A stretch of DNA of 54,585 nt from an uncultured Oscillospiraceae bacterium (GTDB taxonomy: Bacteria; Bacillota; Clostridia; Oscillospirales; Oscillospiraceae), in assembly GCA_947630785.1 (NCBI GenBank), contig CANRIW010000010.1:1-54585 (forward strand). Reading direction: 5' to 3'. The notes beneath the pieces were generated by a model, which saw nothing but the letters and a program-made list of their open reading frames with translations, was not told the origin of the DNA and made no database searches. Position 1 is the first letter of the stretch, and every line of letters begins with the position of its first letter. This document shows, in pieces, positions 15,381-24,151 of this stretch. Both the position numbers and the translations under genes were made by a program.

Positions 15381-18300
15381 CAGTGGGCACCTCCCGTCAC
15401 GGCGTAGAACGCCTCGACCTCCGCCTCGTCGTGGGTCAGGCCCCGCTCCTCACACTGGGCGATGGCCTTCAAAATGCGGTCGTAATCTCTGGGCAGGATC
15501 TTCTTGAAGCTGGCCACGGCGGCGGGGAAGTCGGCCAGGATGGCCTTGCCCTTCTCCGAGCCGGTGGCGGCCACGTGCTGCTCGATGAGGGAGCGCAGCT
15601 CCTCGATGTCGTGGCGGCTCTCCAGGGGCTCGATGGACACCAGCGACTTGTTCACCCGCAGATACAGGTCCCGCCTGGGGTCCCACACGTAGGCGATGCC
15701 GCCCGACATGCCGGCGGCGAAGTTCTTGCCGGTGGGGCCCAGGACGACCACCCGGCCGCCGGTCATGTACTCGCAGCCGTGGTCGCCCACGCCCTCGACG
15801 ACGGCGCAGGCGCCGGAGTTGCGGACGGCAAACCGCTCCCCGGCCACGCCGGCGATGAACGCCTTGCCGCTGGTAGCCCCGTACAGGGCCACGTTGCCGA
15901 TGATGATGTTCTCATCCGCCTTAAATTTGGCGTCTTTCGGCGGGAACACCGCCAGCTTGCCGCCGGACAGCCCCTTGCCGAAGTAGTCGTTGGAGTCGCC
16001 CTCCAGAGTGAGGGTCAGGCCCTTGGGGATGAAGGCCCCGAAGGACTGGCCCCCGCCGCCGGTACAGCGGACGGTGAAGGTGTCCTCCGGCAGCCCGTCC
16101 CCGTAGAGCCGGGTGATGTCCGAGCCGAAGATGGCCCCCACGGTGCGGTCGGTGGAGCTGACCTCCAAGGAGATGTCCTTCTTCTGGCCCTTTTTCAGGG
16201 CGCTCCCCAGCTTGGAGAGCAGCACGGACATATCCACCGTCTTTTCCAGCTGGAAGTCGTACACGTCGGCAGGGTCGAAGTGGGTCTTGTACCCGTCGCC
16301 GATGTAGGGGTTACCCAGGATGGCGGACAGGTCCACCGTGGCCGCCCGCTCGTTGACGGCGTGTTCTCTCACTTTTAAGAGGTCGGTGCGGCCCACCAGC
16401 TCCTCCACGGTGCGGACGCCCAGTTTCGCCATGTGCTCCCGCAGCTCCTGGGCGATGAACCGCATGAAGTTGATGACGTATTCCGGCTTGCCCCGGAACC
16501 GCTTGCGGAGCTCCGGGTTCTGGGTGGCCACCCCCACCGGGCAGGTGTCCAGGTTGCACACCCGCATCATCACGCAGCCCATGGTCACCAGCGGTGCGGT
16601 GGCGAAGCCAAACTCCTCCGCCCCCAGCATACAGGCGATAGCCACGTCCCGGCCGGACATGAGCTTGCCGTCGGTCTCCACCACCACGCGGGAGCGGAGA
16701 TCGTTCTGGATGAGGGTCTGGTGGGTCTCCGCCAGGCCCAACTCCCAGGGCAGGCCGGCGTTGTGGATGGATGTTCTGGGGGCTGCGCCGGTGCCGCCGT
16801 CGTACCCGGAGATCAGCACCACCTGGGCGCCCGCTTTCGCCACGCCGGCGGCGATGGTGCCCACACCCGCCTCGCTCACCAGCTTGACGGAAATGCGGGC
16901 CTGCCGGTTGGCGTTTTTCAGGTCGTAGATGAGCTGGGCCAGATCCTCGATGGAGTAGATGTCGTGGTGGGGCGGCGGGGAGATGAGGGCCACGCCGGGG
17001 GTGGAGTACCGGGTCTTGGCAATCCAGGGGTACACCTTCTTGCCGGGCAGATGACCGCCCTCGCCGGGCTTGGCCCCCTGGGCCATCTTGATCTGGATCT
17101 CCTTGGCGGACACCAGGTACTCGCTGGTGACGCCGAACCGCCCGGAGGCCACCTGCTTGATGGCGGAGCACTTGTCCGACTTCAGCCGCTCGGGGCGCTC
17201 GCCGCCCTCGCCGGAGTTGGACTTGCCTCCCAGCATGTTCATGGCGATGGCCATGCACTCGTGGGCCTCCTGGGAGATGGAGCCGTAGCTCATGGCCCCG
17301 GTCTTGAACCGCTTCACGATGGAGTCCACGCTCTCCACCTCGTCCAGCGGGATGGGCTGGTCCAGATACTTCATCTCCATGAGCCCCCGGAGGGTGTGGG
17401 GCTTGGTCTCGTCGTCCACCAAGGCGGTGTACTGCTTGAACAGCTCATAGTCCCCCCGGCGGGTGGACTCCTGGAGGAGATGGATGGTCTGGGGGTTATA
17501 CATGTGGTCCTCCTGGCCGGAGCGGGCCTTGTGGGCCCCACGGGAGTCCAGGGTGGCGTCGCACCCCAGGCCCAGGGGGTCGAAAGCCCGGGTGTGGTTC
17601 CGGTCCACCAACTGCTCGATCTCCTTCAGGCCGATGCCCTCCACGCGGGACACGGTGTTGGTGAAGTACTCGTCCACCACCGCCTTGGAGATGCCGATGG
17701 CCTCGAAGATCTGCGCCGACTGGTAGGACTGGACGGTGGAGATGCCCATTTTGGAGGCGATCTTCACGATGCCATGGAGGATGGCGCTGTTGTAGTCGTT
17801 GACGGCGGCGTCGAACTCCTTGTCCAGCAGCCCCTCGTCGATCAACTGCCCGATGGTTTCCTGGGCCAGATAGGGGTTGATGGCCCGGGCCCCGTAGCCC
17901 AGCAGGGTGGCGAAGTGGTGGACGTCTCTGGGCTCGGCGGACTCCAGGATGACGGAGACGGCGGTGCGCTTCTTGGTGCGGACCAGGTGCTGCTCCAGGG
18001 TGGACACCGCCAGCAGGGACGGGATGGCCACATGGTTCTCGTCCACCCCCCGGTCGGACAGGATGATGATGTTGGCCCCGTTGCGGTAGGCCCGGTCGGC
18101 GGCGATCTTCAGCTGGTCCAGGGCCCGCTTCAGGGGGGTGTTCTTAAAGTACAGCAGGGACACCGTCTCCACATGGAACCCCGGCTTATCCATGGCCCGG
18201 ATCTTCATCAGGTCCACAGAGGTCAAAATCGGGTTGTGGATCTGCAGCACCCGGCAGTTGTCCGCCGTCTCCTCCAGCAGGTTGCCGTCGTCCCCTACGT

Positions 18301-19918
18301 ACACGGTGGTGTCGGTGACGACCTCCTCCCGGATGGCGTCGATGGGCGGGTTGGTCACCTGGGCGAAGAGCTGCTTGAAGTAGTTGAACAGAGGCTGGTC
18401 GTGGTCGGACAGCACGGCCAGGGGGATATCGATGCCCATGGCGGCGGTGTCCTCCGCCCCGTTTTTTGCCATGGGGAGAATGGTGTTCTTTAAATCCTCA
18501 TAGGTGTAGCCGAAGGCCTTCTGCACCTGGGTGCGGCGCTCAGGGGAGTGTTCCACCCGTTTGTTGGGGATGGGCAGGTCCTTGAGCCGGACCAGGTTCC
18601 GGTCCAGCCACTCGCCATAGGGGTTCCGGGCGGCGTAGGTCTCCTTGATCTCGTCGTCGTCGATGATGCGGCCCTTCACTGTGTCCACCAGCAGCATCCG
18701 GCCCGGCTCCAGCCGGGACTTCTTTACGATGCGGGCGGGGTCCATATCCAGCACCCCCACCTCGGAGGACAAAATCAGCTTGCCGTCGTCGGTGACGTAG
18801 TACCGGGAGGGACGCAGACCGTTCCGGTCCAGGACTGCTCCCACCTGGTCCCCGTCGGAGAACAGGATGGAGGCGGGGCCGTCCCAGGGCTCCATCATGA
18901 CGGCGTAATACTGGTACAGGTCCCGCTTGGCCCGGCTGATGTTCTCGTTGTTCATCCAGGGCTCGGGGATGCAGATCATCACCGCCAGGGGCAGCTCCAT
19001 GCCGCTCATCACCAGAAATTCCAGGGTGTTGTCCAGCATGGCGGAGTCGGACCCGCTCTCGTCGATGACGGGGAACACCTTGTCGATGTCGTCCGCCCAC
19101 ACGGGGCTGTGCATGGTCTCCTCCCGGGCCAGCATACGGTCGGCGTTGCCGCGGATGGTGTTGATCTCCCCGTTGTGGAGGATGAACCGGTTGGGGTGGG
19201 CCCGCTCCCAGGAGGGGTTGGTGTTGGTAGAAAACCGGGAGTGGACCAGGGCGATGGCGGTCTCGTAGTCCTCGCTCTGGAGGTCCGCGTAGAACTGCCG
19301 GAGCTGGCCCACCAGGAACATCCCTTTGTAGACGATGGTCCGGCTGGACAGGGAGGCCACATAGGTGTTGTCGTTGGACTGCTCGAACTCCCGGCGGACG
19401 ATGTACAGCCGCCGGTCGAAGGGCAGCCCCTTCTCCAGATGGGCGGGCCGGCGGACGAACCCCTGCATGATGCAGGGCATTTTGGCCAGCGCCTTGTGGC
19501 CCAGCACCTCCGGGCAGACGGGCACCTGCCGCCAGCCGATGAACTCCATGCCTTCCTTGGCCACGATGAGCTCGAACATCTTCATGGCCTGCATCCGGCG
19601 GAGGGTCTCCTGGGGGAAGAAGAACATCCCCACGCCGTAGTCCCGCTCGCCGCCCAGCTCGAAGCCGCACTCCGCCGCCGCTTTCTTGAAAAACTTGTGC
19701 GAAACCTGAAGCATCACGCCCACGCCGTCACCGGTCTTGCCCTCGGCGTCCTTGCCGGCCCGGTGCTCCAGCTTCTCCACGATCTTCAGCGCCGCGTCCA
19801 CGGTGTCGTGGGACTTGCGGCCCTTGATGTCCACCACCGCGCCGATGCCGCAGTTGTCGTGCTCAAATCTGGGATCGTACAGCGGCGCCTGGGGCCGCTC
19901 CTGTCCGTTTCCTCTCAT
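15380..19918 (-). CDS. gltB: Glutamate synthase large subunit
   Basis: 1512 residues from the ATG at 19918, which has AGAGGGTGA just upstream; an in-frame ATG at 20002 would overlap the promoter. Order: class II glutamine amidotransferase domain with nucleophile Cys23 (NCGIG) exposed after propeptide removal; central domain; FMN-binding synthase domain (GGTGAAPRTSIHNAGLPWE); 3Fe-4S cysteines in CNLDTCPVGVATQ; C-terminal GXGXG beta-helix domain (GNVALYGATSGKAF). Ammonia released from glutamine is channelled to the synthase site. It is first in the gltBD operon, close to glnA, which completes the GS-GOGAT pathway of nitrogen assimilation. Confidence 0.96.
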   Translation of the reverse strand: MRGNGQERPQAPLYDPRFEHDNCGIGAVVDIKGRKSHDTVDAALKIVEKLEHRAGKDAEGKTGDGVGVMLQVSHKFFKKAAAECGFELGGERDYGVGMFFFPQETLRRMQAMKMFELIVAKEGMEFIGWRQVPVCPEVLGHKALAKMPCIMQGFVRRPAHLEKGLPFDRRLYIVRREFEQSNDNTYVASLSSRTIVYKGMFLVGQLRQFYADLQSEDYETAIALVHSRFSTNTNPSWERAHPNRFILHNGEINTIRGNADRMLAREETMHSPVWADDIDKVFPVIDESGSDSAMLDNTLEFLVMSGMELPLAVMICIPEPWMNNENISRAKRDLYQYYAVMMEPWDGPASILFSDGDQVGAVLDRNGLRPSRYYVTDDGKLILSSEVGVLDMDPARIVKKSRLEPGRMLLVDTVKGRIIDDDEIKETYAARNPYGEWLDRNLVRLKDLPIPNKRVEHSPERRTQVQKAFGYTYEDLKNTILPMAKNGAEDTAAMGIDIPLAVLSDHDQPLFNYFKQLFAQVTNPPIDAIREEVVTDTTVYVGDDGNLLEETADNCRVLQIHNPILTSVDLMKIRAMDKPGFHVETVSLLYFKNTPLKRALDQLKIAADRAYRNGANIIILSDRGVDENHVAIPSLLAVSTLEQHLVRTKKRTAVSVILESAEPRDVHHFATLLGYGARAINPYLAQETIGQLIDEGLLDKEFDAAVNDYNSAILHGIVKIASKMGISTVQSYQSAQIFEAIGISKAVVDEYFTNTVSRVEGIGLKEIEQLVDRNHTRAFDPLGLGCDATLDSRGAHKARSGQEDHMYNPQTIHLLQESTRRGDYELFKQYTALVDDETKPHTLRGLMEMKYLDQPIPLDEVESVDSIVKRFKTGAMSYGSISQEAHECMAIAMNMLGGKSNSGEGGERPERLKSDKCSAIKQVASGRFGVTSEYLVSAKEIQIKMAQGAKPGEGGHLPGKKVYPWIAKTRYSTPGVALISPPPHHDIYSIEDLAQLIYDLKNANRQARISVKLVSEAGVGTIAAGVAKAGAQVVLISGYDGGTGAAPRTSIHNAGLPWELGLAETHQTLIQNDLRSRVVVETDGKLMSGRDVAIACMLGAEEFGFATAPLVTMGCVMMRVCNLDTCPVGVATQNPELRKRFRGKPEYVINFMRFIAQELREHMAKLGVRTVEELVGRTDLLKVREHAVNERAATVDLSAILGNPYIGDGYKTHFDPADVYDFQLEKTVDMSVLLSKLGSALKKGQKKDISLEVSSTDRTVGAIFGSDITRLYGDGLPEDTFTVRCTGGGGQSFGAFIPKGLTLTLEGDSNDYFGKGLSGGKLAVFPPKDAKFKADENIIIGNVALYGATSGKAFIAGVAGERFAVRNSGACAVVEGVGDHGCEYMTGGRVVVLGPTGKNFAAGMSGGIAYVWDPRRDLYLRVNKSLVSIEPLESRHDIEELRSLIEQHVAATGSEKGKAILADFPAAVASFKKILPRDYDRILKAIAQCEERGLTHDEAEVEAFYAVTGGAH

Positions 19919-19973
19919 GGGGTCACCCTCTTCTTGCATTTTTCTTCTCAACTTGCAAAAATGCGTTTTTTCT

Positions 19974-20002
19974 ATTGTACTATATGGCTCTTTCTCCGTC
20001 AA
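19974..20002 (-). promoter_or_regulatory. gltB promoter with CTTGCA-type repeats
   Basis: Minus strand: -35 TTGACG (20002-19997), 17-bp spacer, -10 TACAAT (19979-19974). Upstream, GCAAGT (20006-20011) and ACTTGC (20024-20029) form an inverted repeat, and ACTTGCAAAA occurs at 20024-20033 and again downstream of the promoter at 19951-19960. These may be regulator sites. Confidence 0.7.
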
Positions 20003-20068
20003 TCGGCAAGTTGATAGGTTTTCACTTGCAAAACCGGCGTTCCGCTATGGGATTTGCCCGCAATACGC

Positions 20069-20100
20069 AAAAAGGCGGCGGCCCGCCTGGGCCGCCGCCT
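20069..20100 (-). terminator. Terminator of the glnA-ANTAR operon
   Basis: 12-bp stem, AGGCGGCGGCCC (20073-20084) with GGGCCGCCGCCT (20089-20100). On the minus strand it is followed by a T-run. Confidence 0.88.
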
Positions 20101-20104
20101 CGTC

Positions 20105-20647
20105 TTATTCCTGGGACAAAATCAGTTTCGCGGTGTCAGTGAGCTTTGCGCCGGCGTCCATGCTCTGCTTTTGCAGGAACCGGTGGGCCTGCTCCTCGGT
20201 CATGCCGTGGCGGTCCATGAGCACCGTCTTGGCCCTGGCCACCAGGGCCAGCTCCTCCTCGGACCGCTGGGCGGGCCCTTTGGCCTTCCCCCTGGGGGCG
20301 GTGCGCTGGAACTGGGCCAGCATCCGCACCGAGGCCAGCAGCTCCCCCCGGCGGATCGGAGACTGGAGCTTGAAGATGCCCTCCGTCTCACACAGCTCCA
20401 GCCGGGTCTGAGGGGCCACCATCAGCATGGAGCAGCCCTCGGGCAGGTCGTGGTACATGCTCTCGCAGGACTGGTCGGTCAGCTTGAAGCCGCACACCAC
20501 AGTGCGGACGCGCAGCTTCCTGGCGGTGCGCTTCACCCCGGCGGCGCTGCGGCAGACGATACAGGAGAAATCACCGCTGCTCTCCAGGGTCTCCTTGATG
20601 CGCACGGCGTTGGCGCTGTTCTCAAAGGCCACGATCACCTTCCACAT
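20105..20647 (-). CDS. ANTAR-domain response regulator (RNA-binding antiterminator)
   Basis: 180 residues. The N-terminus (MWKVIVAFENSANAVRIKETL) resembles a receiver fold but lacks the usual acidic pair and a clear phosphoacceptor, so it is a pseudo-receiver. The C-terminal ANTAR domain (about 125-178) shows AKTVLMDRHGMTEEQAHRFLQ. ANTAR proteins bind paired hexaloop hairpins in leader RNAs and prevent termination. It sits 45 bp after glnA in the same operon, an arrangement known for clostridial nitrogen regulators. The glnA leader contains a terminator-like hairpin, which is the likely target. The signal could be nitrogen status. Confidence 0.88.
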   Translation of the reverse strand: MWKVIVAFENSANAVRIKETLESSGDFSCIVCRSAAGVKRTARKLRVRTVVCGFKLTDQSCESMYHDLPEGCSMLMVAPQTRLELCETEGIFKLQSPIRRGELLASVRMLAQFQRTAPRGKAKGPAQRSEEELALVARAKTVLMDRHGMTEEQAHRFLQKQSMDAGAKLTDTAKLILSQE

Positions 20648-20692
20648 AGTCCCTCACTCCTTTGAAATCTCCGTGGGGACAGAGGCCGCGGA

Positions 20693-22024
20693 TCAGTAGT
20701 TGATCATGTACTTGTCGCGCTCCCAGCTGGAGACGCGGGTGCGGTACTCATCCCACTCGGCCTCCTTGCCGGCGATATATTGGCTGCTGACGTGCTGGCC
20801 CAAAGTGTCCATGACCAGCTTATCCTTCTTCATGGCGACGAGGGCCTCCTCCAGGGAGCCGGGCAGGGCGTCGATGCCCCGGCGGCGCCGGGTGGCGGGG
20901 GTCATGTCGAAGATGTTCTCAGTGATCTCCGGGGGCGGGGTCATGCCCTTCTCGATGCCGTCCAGGCCGGCGGCCAGGCAAACGGCCAGGGACAGATAGG
21001 GGTTGCAGGCGGGGTCGGGGCAGCGGAGCTCCACGCGGGTGGACTGGCCCCGGGCGGCGGGGATGCGGATCAGGGCGGACCGGTTGGAGGCGGACCAGGC
21101 CATGTAGCAGGGGGCCTCGTAGCCGGGCACCAGCCGCTTGTAGGAGTTGACCAGCGGGTTGGTGATGGCGGCCATCCCCTTCATGTGGTGGAGCAGGCCG
21201 GCGATGAAGCTGTAGCACTCCCTGGACAGCTTGCGCTCCCCGTCCTCATCGAAGAACACGTTGCGGCCGTTGCGGAACAGGGACATATTGGTGTGCATAC
21301 CGGAACCGTTGATGCCGAAAATGGGCTTGGGCATAAAGGTGGCATGGAGGCCGTTCTTCTGGGCTACCGTCTTGACCGCCAGCTTGAAGGTCATGATCTT
21401 GTCGGCGCACTCCAGGGCGGGAGCGTACTTGAAGTCGATCTCGTGCTGGCCCTGGGCCACCTCGTGGTGGCTGGCCTCGATCTCATAGCCCATCTGCTCC
21501 AGATCCAGGCAGATCTCCCGCCGGGTGGACTCGCCGTGGTCCAGGGGGCCCAGGTCGAAGTAGCCGGCCTCGTCGTTGGTCTTGGTGGTGGGCTTGCCCT
21601 CCTCGTCGGTCTGGAACAGGAAGAATTCCGCCTCAGGCCCCACGTTGAAGTCGTCGTAGCCCATCTTTCTGGCCTTTTCCAGCACCCGCTCCAGCACGCC
21701 GCGGGGGTCGCCCACGAAGGGGGAGCCGTCGGGGTTGTGGATGTCGCAGATCAGCCGGGCCACCTTGCCGTGCTGGGGCCGCCAGGGGAAGATGACGAAG
21801 CTGTTCAGGTCGGGGTAGAGATACTGGTCGGACTCGTTGATGCGGACGAAGCCCTCGATGGAGGAGCCGTCCAGCATGATTTGGTTGTTGACCGCCTTCT
21901 CGATCTGGGAGGCGGTGATGGCCACGTTCTTCAGCTGGCCAAAGATGTCGGTGAACTGCATCCGGATGAACTTGACGTCCTCTTCCTTTACCATGCGGAT
22001 GATGTCTTCCTTGGTGTAACCCAT
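20693..22024 (-). CDS. glnA: Glutamine synthetase type I
   Basis: 443 residues, the length of GSI-alpha enzymes. Family signatures are visible: DGSSIEGF near residue 52; the ATP-site segment beginning NGSGMHTN; and the C-terminal metal-site region with [10 protein letters not shown]. The adenylylation tyrosine loop of GSI-beta enzymes is not evident, as expected in Bacillota. It makes glutamine from glutamate, ammonia and ATP. The ATG at 22024 is preceded by AAGGGGAAG. The gene is followed by an ANTAR regulator and preceded by an attenuator-like leader. Confidence 0.96.
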   Translation of the reverse strand: MGYTKEDIIRMVKEEDVKFIRMQFTDIFGQLKNVAITASQIEKAVNNQIMLDGSSIEGFVRINESDQYLYPDLNSFVIFPWRPQHGKVARLICDIHNPDGSPFVGDPRGVLERVLEKARKMGYDDFNVGPEAEFFLFQTDEEGKPTTKTNDEAGYFDLGPLDHGESTRREICLDLEQMGYEIEASHHEVAQGQHEIDFKYAPALECADKIMTFKLAVKTVAQKNGLHATFMPKPIFGINGSGMHTNMSLFRNGRNVFFDEDGERKLSRECYSFIAGLLHHMKGMAAITNPLVNSYKRLVPGYEAPCYMAWSASNRSALIRIPAARGQSTRVELRCPDPACNPYLSLAVCLAAGLDGIEKGMTPPPEITENIFDMTPATRRRRGIDALPGSLEEALVAMKKDKLVMDTLGQHVSSQYIAGKEAEWDEYRTRVSSWERDKYMINY

Positions 22025-22099
22025 ATTGACTTCCCCTTTCCCGCGCCGGACGGAGCCGAACGCAGCTGATTTGATCTTCTGGTTTTCGTCACGAGTAAC

Positions 22100-22134
22100 A
22101 AAAAAGGCGCTCCGCCCCGCAGGGGACCGGAACG
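22100..22134 (-). terminator. Attenuator-like terminator in the glnA leader
   Basis: Between promoter and glnA, a GC-rich stem (minus strand: CGTTCCGGTCCCC with GGGGCGGAGCG, positions 22134-22108) is followed by TTTTTT (22105-22100). A terminator between a promoter and its own gene implies regulated read-through. The ANTAR protein at 20105 is the obvious candidate. The defining dual hexaloops were not firmly identified by eye. Confidence 0.8.
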
Positions 22135-22159
22135 TCTTTGTTCTCTCGTTTCTGCACTT

Positions 22160-22187
22160 AGTATAGCACGAACCGCCTTTTTGTCAA
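22160..22187 (-). promoter_or_regulatory. glnA promoter
   Basis: Minus strand: -35 TTGACA (22187-22182), 16-bp spacer, -10 TATACT (22165-22160), start near 22153. The leader is about 125 nt. Confidence 0.82.
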
Positions 22188-22219
22188 CATAAAATTGCAT
22201 GGATGCAAAATTTTAGTGC

Positions 22220-22257
22220 AAAAAACAGGTTTTGACATAGCCGAAACCTGTTTTTTG
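22220..22257 (-). terminator. Terminator after the LytTR regulator
   Basis: 13-bp stem, AAAAAACAGGTTT (22220-22232) with AAACCTGTTTTTT (22244-22256). Symmetric A/T tracts make it likely bidirectional. It insulates the glnA promoter. Confidence 0.85.
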
Positions 22258-22302
22258 TGATTATTGACATTACACAAGGGACCGCTCCCCGAAAGTCTCC
22301 GC

Positions 22303-23016
22303 TCATGCGTCCGGCTTCTTTGCCCCGGAATAACGCAGATAGGTCTCCCGGATGGCCTTCAGATTCCGTTGACGGATCATGACCTCCTGCCCTGTGGTCA
22401 GGCGGAATTGCCTGCCTGCGCTCTGGATGTGATCCATATTCACCAGATAGCTCTGATGGCAGCGGAGGAAGCGCGGGTCCGCCAGTTCGGTCTCGATCTC
22501 ATCCAGCCGCTTATAGATGGTGTAGTCACTGCCGTCCGAGCGGTAGAGGATACATTTGCTGTTGCTGCTCTCCACGTACAGGATCTCCGTGTACGGGATC
22601 CGAAGCACCGCGGAGCGCTGGCGGATGGCATAGGCTTTCTCCTCCAGGCTGCGGGTGAGGCGCTCCACCACCCGCGCCAGCTTCTCCCCGCTCACCGGCT
22701 TGAGGATATAGCCCGCGGCGAACACATCGTAGCTCTCCAGGGCAAACTCCGGGGCCGCCGTGAGAAAGACGATCTCGCCCCGGTAGCCGGACTCCCGCAA
22801 CCGGCGGGCCACATCGATCCCCAGGTGGTCTACCATATAAATATCCAGAAATATGACATCGAACCACGCGCCGTTCCGGATATCGCCGAGCAGGTCAATG
22901 CCGCTCTCATAACCGGTAAGGTCCGGCCGGACCTTGTTCTCTGCAAAAACCGTATCCAGCAGACTGCATACCATCTCCCGCTCCAGCTCATTGTCATCGC
23001 ATACCGCAACGCGCAC
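22303..23016 (-). CDS. LytTR-family response regulator
   Basis: 237 residues, GTG start with GGAGG 7 nt upstream. Receiver domain (1-120) with acidic pair D7/D8, phosphoacceptor D58 (FLDIY), and K near position 105 (YILKPVSG). The DNA-binding LytTR domain (about 130-230) shows the typical ILYVESSNSKCILY, FLRCHQSYLVNMDHI and IRQRNLKAIRETYLRY. Such regulators (AgrA/VirR type) control virulence, bacteriocin or envelope genes. No histidine kinase gene is adjacent, so it is an orphan here. The divergent or downstream envelope genes could be targets, but this is only positional. Confidence 0.9.
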   Translation of the reverse strand: MRVAVCDDNELEREMVCSLLDTVFAENKVRPDLTGYESGIDLLGDIRNGAWFDVIFLDIYMVDHLGIDVARRLRESGYRGEIVFLTAAPEFALESYDVFAAGYILKPVSGEKLARVVERLTRSLEEKAYAIRQRSAVLRIPYTEILYVESSNSKCILYRSDGSDYTIYKRLDEIETELADPRFLRCHQSYLVNMDHIQSAGRQFRLTTGQEVMIRQRNLKAIRETYLRYSGAKKPDA

Positions 23017-23054
23017 ACAGTTTCCTCCTTCGTCAAATACCGCCTGATGTTGAT

Positions 23055-23084
23055 ATTATATCATCAGCCGCGGTCAGAATGCAA
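23055..23084 (-). promoter_or_regulatory. LytTR regulator promoter
   Basis: Minus strand: -35 TTGCAT (23084-23079), 18-bp spacer, -10 TATAAT (23060-23055). Confidence 0.65.
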
Positions 23085-23158
23085 GTTTTTCCACAGAAAA
23101 CCGACGAAAAATCCGCTGCATGCTCGGGGCCCGGGTCCGGCCCGGCGGACCCGTCCGC

Positions 23159-23968
23159 TCACCGGCCCGGACACTGCCTGCCGGTGTGGTCGATACGGTA
23201 ATCCTCTCCGTACTCCCCCGGAAGGATGAGCTCCGAGATGGGCACGAAGGCGTAGCCCTGCCGCAAAAGCGCCTCGATGATGTCAGGCAGGGCCTCCGGG
23301 GTGTGGAGGGCGGCGTTGTGGAACAGCACAATGGAGCCCGGCTGGACCTTGGAGGTTACGCGCTTTGTGATCTCGCCGGCGGACAGGTCTTTCCAGTCCA
23401 GGCTGTCCACGTCCCATTGGATGGGCTCCAGGCCCAGAGAGCGCACCGCGCTGATTACATGGTCGTCATACTCCCCGTAAGGGCAGCGGAACAAGGTGGG
23501 CCGCTCCCCGGCGACCGCCTCTATCTTGTCGTTGCAGGCGTTCACATCGTCGATGATCTGCCTGGTCGACAGGCTGTTGAAATGGGCGTGGTCGTTGGAG
23601 TGGCCCATGACCTCGTGGCCGGCGTCGTGGAGAGCCTTGACGGATTCGGGGTATTTGTCCACCCACTGCCCCACCACGAAGAAGGTGGCCTTCACGTTAT
23701 ACTTTCCCAGGATATCGATGAGCGTCTGGGTGTCCTCGTTACCCCAGGCGGCGTCGAAGCTGATGGACAGCACCTTGTAGTCCTTCTGCACACAGTAGAT
23801 GGGCAGCTGGCGGGTGGTGGCGGAGGCCCCCACCACCGCGGGGCTGTTCACCACGGTGAGCATCAGGGCGGCGGCCAGAAGGCAGGCCCCCGCCACGACG
23901 AGCCTCCGGCGGAGATACAGTATTTTGGTCCCCTTCAGCCACCTTATCAATCGTTCCTTCCAGTCCAT
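23159..23968 (-). CDS. Membrane-anchored polysaccharide deacetylase (NodB domain)
   Basis: 269 residues from the ATG at 23968 (GGAGGG 7 nt upstream); the upstream in-frame GTG/ATG at 24001 lacks one. A single membrane segment (about 22-46) puts the enzyme outside the cell. NodB motifs: SFDAAWGNED (D72), GHSNDH (metal histidines H123 and H127), RCPYGEYDD and a C-terminal LFHN. The FDAAWG form of motif 1 is typical of the PdaB-like and spore-associated clostridial deacetylases. It likely removes acetyl groups from peptidoglycan or another cell-wall glycan. It is divergent from an O-acetylation operon. Confidence 0.88.
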   Translation of the reverse strand: MDWKERLIRWLKGTKILYLRRRLVVAGACLLAAALMLTVVNSPAVVGASATTRQLPIYCVQKDYKVLSISFDAAWGNEDTQTLIDILGKYNVKATFFVVGQWVDKYPESVKALHDAGHEVMGHSNDHAHFNSLSTRQIIDDVNACNDKIEAVAGERPTLFRCPYGEYDDHVISAVRSLGLEPIQWDVDSLDWKDLSAGEITKRVTSKVQPGSIVLFHNAALHTPEALPDIIEALLRQGYAFVPISELILPGEYGEDYRIDHTGRQCPGR

Positions 23969-24082
23969 AGGCAGACCCTCCTGTTTTGAGCGGTGGTACA
24001 CTCTATGCGGACGGGTCCTGTTTCATGTGCGGACACGCGCCGGAGCGGAACTGCTTCGCTCAAAAAAAGCGCCCTCCCGGTA

Positions 24083-24111
24083 TTGATTTTACACGACGTA
24101 TCTTATATAAT
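24083..24111 (+). promoter_or_regulatory. Promoter of the MBOAT operon
   Basis: -35 TTGATT (24083-24088), 17-bp spacer, -10 TATAAT (24106-24111), start near 24118. The first gene begins at 24152. Confidence 0.75.
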
Positions 24112-24151
24112 AATTAACCGTTGACAGAAACCGACAGGGAGGAGCGGGAAC

